The notes below the pieces were generated by a model that did not search any database, was not told where the DNA came from, and worked only from the letters and a program-made list of their open reading frames with translations. A program made the position numbers and the translations under genes. 64,000 nt of DNA from Isoetes taiwanensis (lineage: Eukaryota; Streptophyta; Lycopodiopsida; Isoetales; Isoetaceae). Position 1 is the stretch's first letter; the number at the start of each line of letters is the position of its first letter. Below, piece after piece: positions 61,350 through 64,000 of the stretch. The stretch lies in NCBI GenBank assembly GCA_021234155.1, contig JAJEKV010000003.1, forward strand, positions 24,462,874 through 24,526,873. The letters run 5' to 3'.

Positions 61350-61660
61350 GTGCCACATCATCTTTGCCATGCTGTTTGTTCGTGCCACAAGGGTAACGAC
61401 ATGCCCTGCCAACTCTTGGCCACTTGTGGCAAGGGGAGCAGCCCATAACGTGAACCCTACATTTTTTGCATCGATACGGAGACAAACACGCCCGAGAGTT
61501 TGCATAGGGTGGGTCATCATCACGTCCACATCACCCATATCTTGCCATGTCACCAGAAATTTGCCACATCAACCCATGGAAAACCAAAGTTGCACATTTT
61601 TTTTTATTTTTGGCCTAGTCAAAAGTTGGCCTTGCTTACTTGGCATGACATGTCACCAAT
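61350..61660 (+). repeat. Spacer modules, second copy
   Basis: Near-identical to 60,096-60,400, with an extra 22 bp around CATCATCACGTCCACATCAC near 61,516. Confidence 0.9.
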
Positions 61661-61963
61661 ACATGTGCATGTCAACTTTTGCAAGAAATACCTTTTGCCG
61701 CATCATCATGCCACTTTTGCCTGTCATTCATGAGAACTGCTGAACAACGACGAATCAGGGAGCGTAGAAGGCCGTCTCTGCTTTGGCGCCATAAATGAAC
61801 CTCCGCCTTGTCGAAAACAAGGGAGGAAAAAAACTCTTTGAAGAAATAGCCTTGCTTTTTACGAAGACAACGTCCGGATCGGAGAGGCTAGGAGGCGTCT
61901 CTCCTTCGTCGCTATAGCCGGAGCTCGGGAGAAAACAAAAGGGGATTGGCTCCCCCTTCCATG

Positions 61964-62078
61964 TTGGGGGATGCCCACCGGTCACACATTTCGGTGTGGC
62001 CGGTGACCCGCTCCCGGCGCCGCCCGGTGTTGGCCCCACCGGTCCACACCAGAATGTGCTCCCGGTGGGAATCCCCCA
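61964..62078. repeat. GC-rich inverted repeat (about 45-bp arms)
   Basis: 61,964-62,007 (TTGGGGGATGCCCACCGG on) pairs with 62,032-62,078 (ending CCGGTGGGAATCCCCCA) around a loop of about 24 bases that itself contains GGCGCC. A strong cruciform or RNA hairpin. It may be a MITE core; flanks do not show a target duplication. Confidence 0.8.
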
Positions 62079-63150
62079 TACATGCACGTATTTGCACATT
62101 TTTGTGTATTTAGTGCTCATATATGCTCATATGTTAAGTGAAATCGGGGCGCATAATTTAGGGGCGGTCCCATCAAATGACCGAGATTAACGGTTCGGGA
62201 TTTGGAAGAGACTAACGGGGGGATTTTGATCCTTGTATTATCATGCTATTGGTTGGGTCACTTTCCGCGTCGATAGTTTTTGCCGCCTCACCTACTCTCA
62301 AATCCTTTTCTTAGTTTTTTTCATGGTGGGCCTTCCGGGTTTATCATGGCGCTCCACGATTTTGGTGATGGCGCTCAAGATTTTAAGCAGATTACCCGGG
62401 CGGTTTTCTTTGTAGAAACGGGCTTGGATCTAAGGATGCTTGGAGCTTTTCGACCTTTTGCTTTCTTAACGGTTTGGGTCGGATTTGGAGTCGTGCTTCT
62501 ACAGGTTTTGGAGTCGTGCTCTGATATTTGGATTTGTAGCTCTTGTTTTGCATGAAGTTTTTCAAGCCTCTGTTTTACGGGTTATTGCTCATGAAGAACT
62601 TGCTTCCCTCATTGCTCATCGCAGAGCCGAACTCCTTCTTTGCTTGCTGGCGCTAGTTCGGCGTCTTTTCAGCCCTTTTCAATCTTAAAAAAACAGCCTG
62701 CGATTCTGTTTTGAGCTGTCAAGTCCCACATTTTTTGCCAAGGTAAATGCTTGTATTTGGGGAAAAGTTATTAGCTTGAGTGGTTGCTTAGGATTCCTTT
62801 GGGTACCTGCTTTTGCGATGTACAAGCTTCCAGAACCGTTGTTTTGAACATACTTTTCTTTACTTGTTATCATTGTTGTGATTTGCTATCATTCCAATTG
62901 GGGTCAGTGTGCATCATTGCATGCCTTCAAAGCTCTGCATTAGCTAATCCGACATCTTCAAGCATTCAAGCAAGCATTCAACCATGCCACATTGGATGCC
63001 TCAGATAAGGACTGAATTAAGGTAAAGCTATTTTTTCTTTCATTTTGTCTTCTGTTGAAAAACATTCTGTTCATCATTCTGTTTTTGCTTTTGTTCTTCT
63101 GTTTTTGCTTTTGTTCTTACGTCGACTAACACTTTCATTTGCTGGTGGTT
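62079..63150. other. Stretch without a clear gene; transcript-leader-like
   Basis: Several short frames, none conserved. The GT-rich sequence 62,420-62,750 ends in a splice-donor-like CCAAGGTAAATG (62,738), and a second donor-like AAGGTAAAG lies at 63,020. It may be the leader exons of a gene that extends past the window. This is weak. Confidence 0.25.
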
Positions 63151-63189
63151 TTTGACGGGGAGCCATGGCCCTGACTTTAGGTTTTGAAT

Positions 63190-63533
63190 GGACAATGTAG
63201 CGATGGCCAAAGCTTCAGCTATTAGAGAATGGACAATGTGAAAGGCTGGTTGTGAAGTGGAATGGAAGCAAGAATGGCGAGGTACAACATCATATATATA
63301 ATACTCTGTTTTTGAATAACAAATTCAAGTTTAGAGTTTCATTCTATTTTTTCTTGTTTATGCGATTGATAGCACCAAATTGCTACTCCTTTATGTTCCA
63401 TCTTAGCGATTGGGACAACTTCAAAAGTTGAAGCTAGGAGCGAGAAATGAATGGAGATTTGACCCTTTGCCGGATCTTCTTGATTTGTACCCTTTGCATA
63501 CGAAATATCCAAACAAGGAAAAGCTGCCACGGT
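63190..63533 (+). other. Two exon candidates with leucine-rich character
   Basis: About 63,205-63,281 reads RWPKLQLLENGQCERLVVKW before a GTACAA donor. 63,405-63,532 follows an AG acceptor and reads RLGQLQKLKLGARNEWRFDP and LPDLLDLYPLHTKYP, then a GTAAGA donor. Leu spacing hints at a leucine-rich-repeat protein, but two exons are too little to identify it. Confidence 0.25.
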
Positions 63534-64000
63534 AAGATTTGAAATGAATGGAGATTTGTACCCTTCGCCCACGGAAGATCACGGGCTAGTATTATGTAGT
63601 TATTGATCCTAGGTTATATGCTAAGTTGTTTTAAATTTTATCAAGCACTCTAGTGAGTGCTCTAAGCAACTAACAAACGTTAGGCATATATTTGAGAAAT
63701 CATAGCTATCTTGCACAAAATCAAACAAGAAGGTTGAAATTTAGTTCAAATTTGTATAATCGATGCTAAAATTACATCAACTTAATGCTTTGAACCTTAA
63801 ACAATAAATTTAAACTGTTTTGAATCTTAACCATTACTTTAATTTTTGATTTAATGATGGTATTTGAAATGCTTAATGGATTTGATTGGGTTCGATTCCC
63901 AAAAAGGCAAGTTGTATTTAAAGTAAAATATGATTATCAAGGCTTTTAAATTCTAGTGTATTTTTTTTAAATGTGTGCCACGTGTCAATCTATGATTGGT
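63534..64000. other. AT-rich right edge, nothing recognised
   Basis: A short duplication of GAAATGAATGGAGATTTG (63,446 and 63,541) connects it to the exon candidate upstream. Otherwise no feature is supported. Confidence 0.35.

Overview
The window is nuclear plant DNA in a transposon graveyard. It has no bacterial gene layout, genes are split by GT-AG introns, pentatricopeptide-repeat (PPR) pseudogenes occur, plant-style Ty1/copia, Ty3/gypsy, PIF/Harbinger and hAT elements are nested in each other, and (AG)n/(CT)n and (GATA)n microsatellites are long. The host-type fragments are a PTAR1-type prenyltransferase alpha subunit, a TIP1-like ankyrin S-acyltransferase, PPR genes and a PLD3-type HKD protein. 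Together with the retroelement load they fit a large-genome seedless plant, most likely a fern; that is inference, not something read directly. Almost every coding region is broken by stops, frameshifts or deletions.

Layout. Positions 765-49,195 form a large interrupted inverted repeat. Four blocks on the left recur inverted on the right: A (765-1,640 with 48,345-49,195), B (7,515-12,943 with 41,070-46,290), C (13,722-13,972 with 40,812-41,058) and D (22,292-24,430 with 33,398-35,262). The arms are nearly identical: several shared ORFs are the same residue for residue. Each arm has its own deletions and insertions. Both carry an 11-exon PTAR1 homologue, broken differently: an 11-base deletion in the left copy and loss of the 3' end in the right. 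The left arm also holds TIP1-like and PPR pseudogenes, an 848-bp hAT-type element with an 8-bp target duplication, two LINE copies and a 4.76-kb PIF/Harbinger transposon. The right arm holds a nearly complete two-ORF LINE and a Ty1/copia remnant.

The centre (24,431-33,397) contains the end of a Ty3/gypsy element and two converging chromovirus 3' ends whose LTRs meet tail to tail. It also contains a decayed gene (25,851-29,313) that appears to fuse a ParB/sulfiredoxin-like domain to a permuted (beta-order) DNA methyltransferase.

The LINEs show the clearest system. Three copies of at least two subfamilies end in (CT)n, and the two larger ones also begin next to (CT)n. This fits a non-LTR retrotransposon lineage that targets (TC)n microsatellites and re-uses the tails of earlier copies as targets. 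The Harbinger element then inserted into the same tract.

Beyond 49,195 there is a foldback element, a third LINE family inserted into a PLD3-like pseudogene, and about 8 kb (53,700-61,700) of repeat DNA. That repeat DNA holds 19-bp arrays in both orientations, an 825-bp tandem array and telobox-like palindromes. The last 2.3 kb is mostly non-coding, with a GC-rich cruciform-forming repeat and two weak exon candidates.
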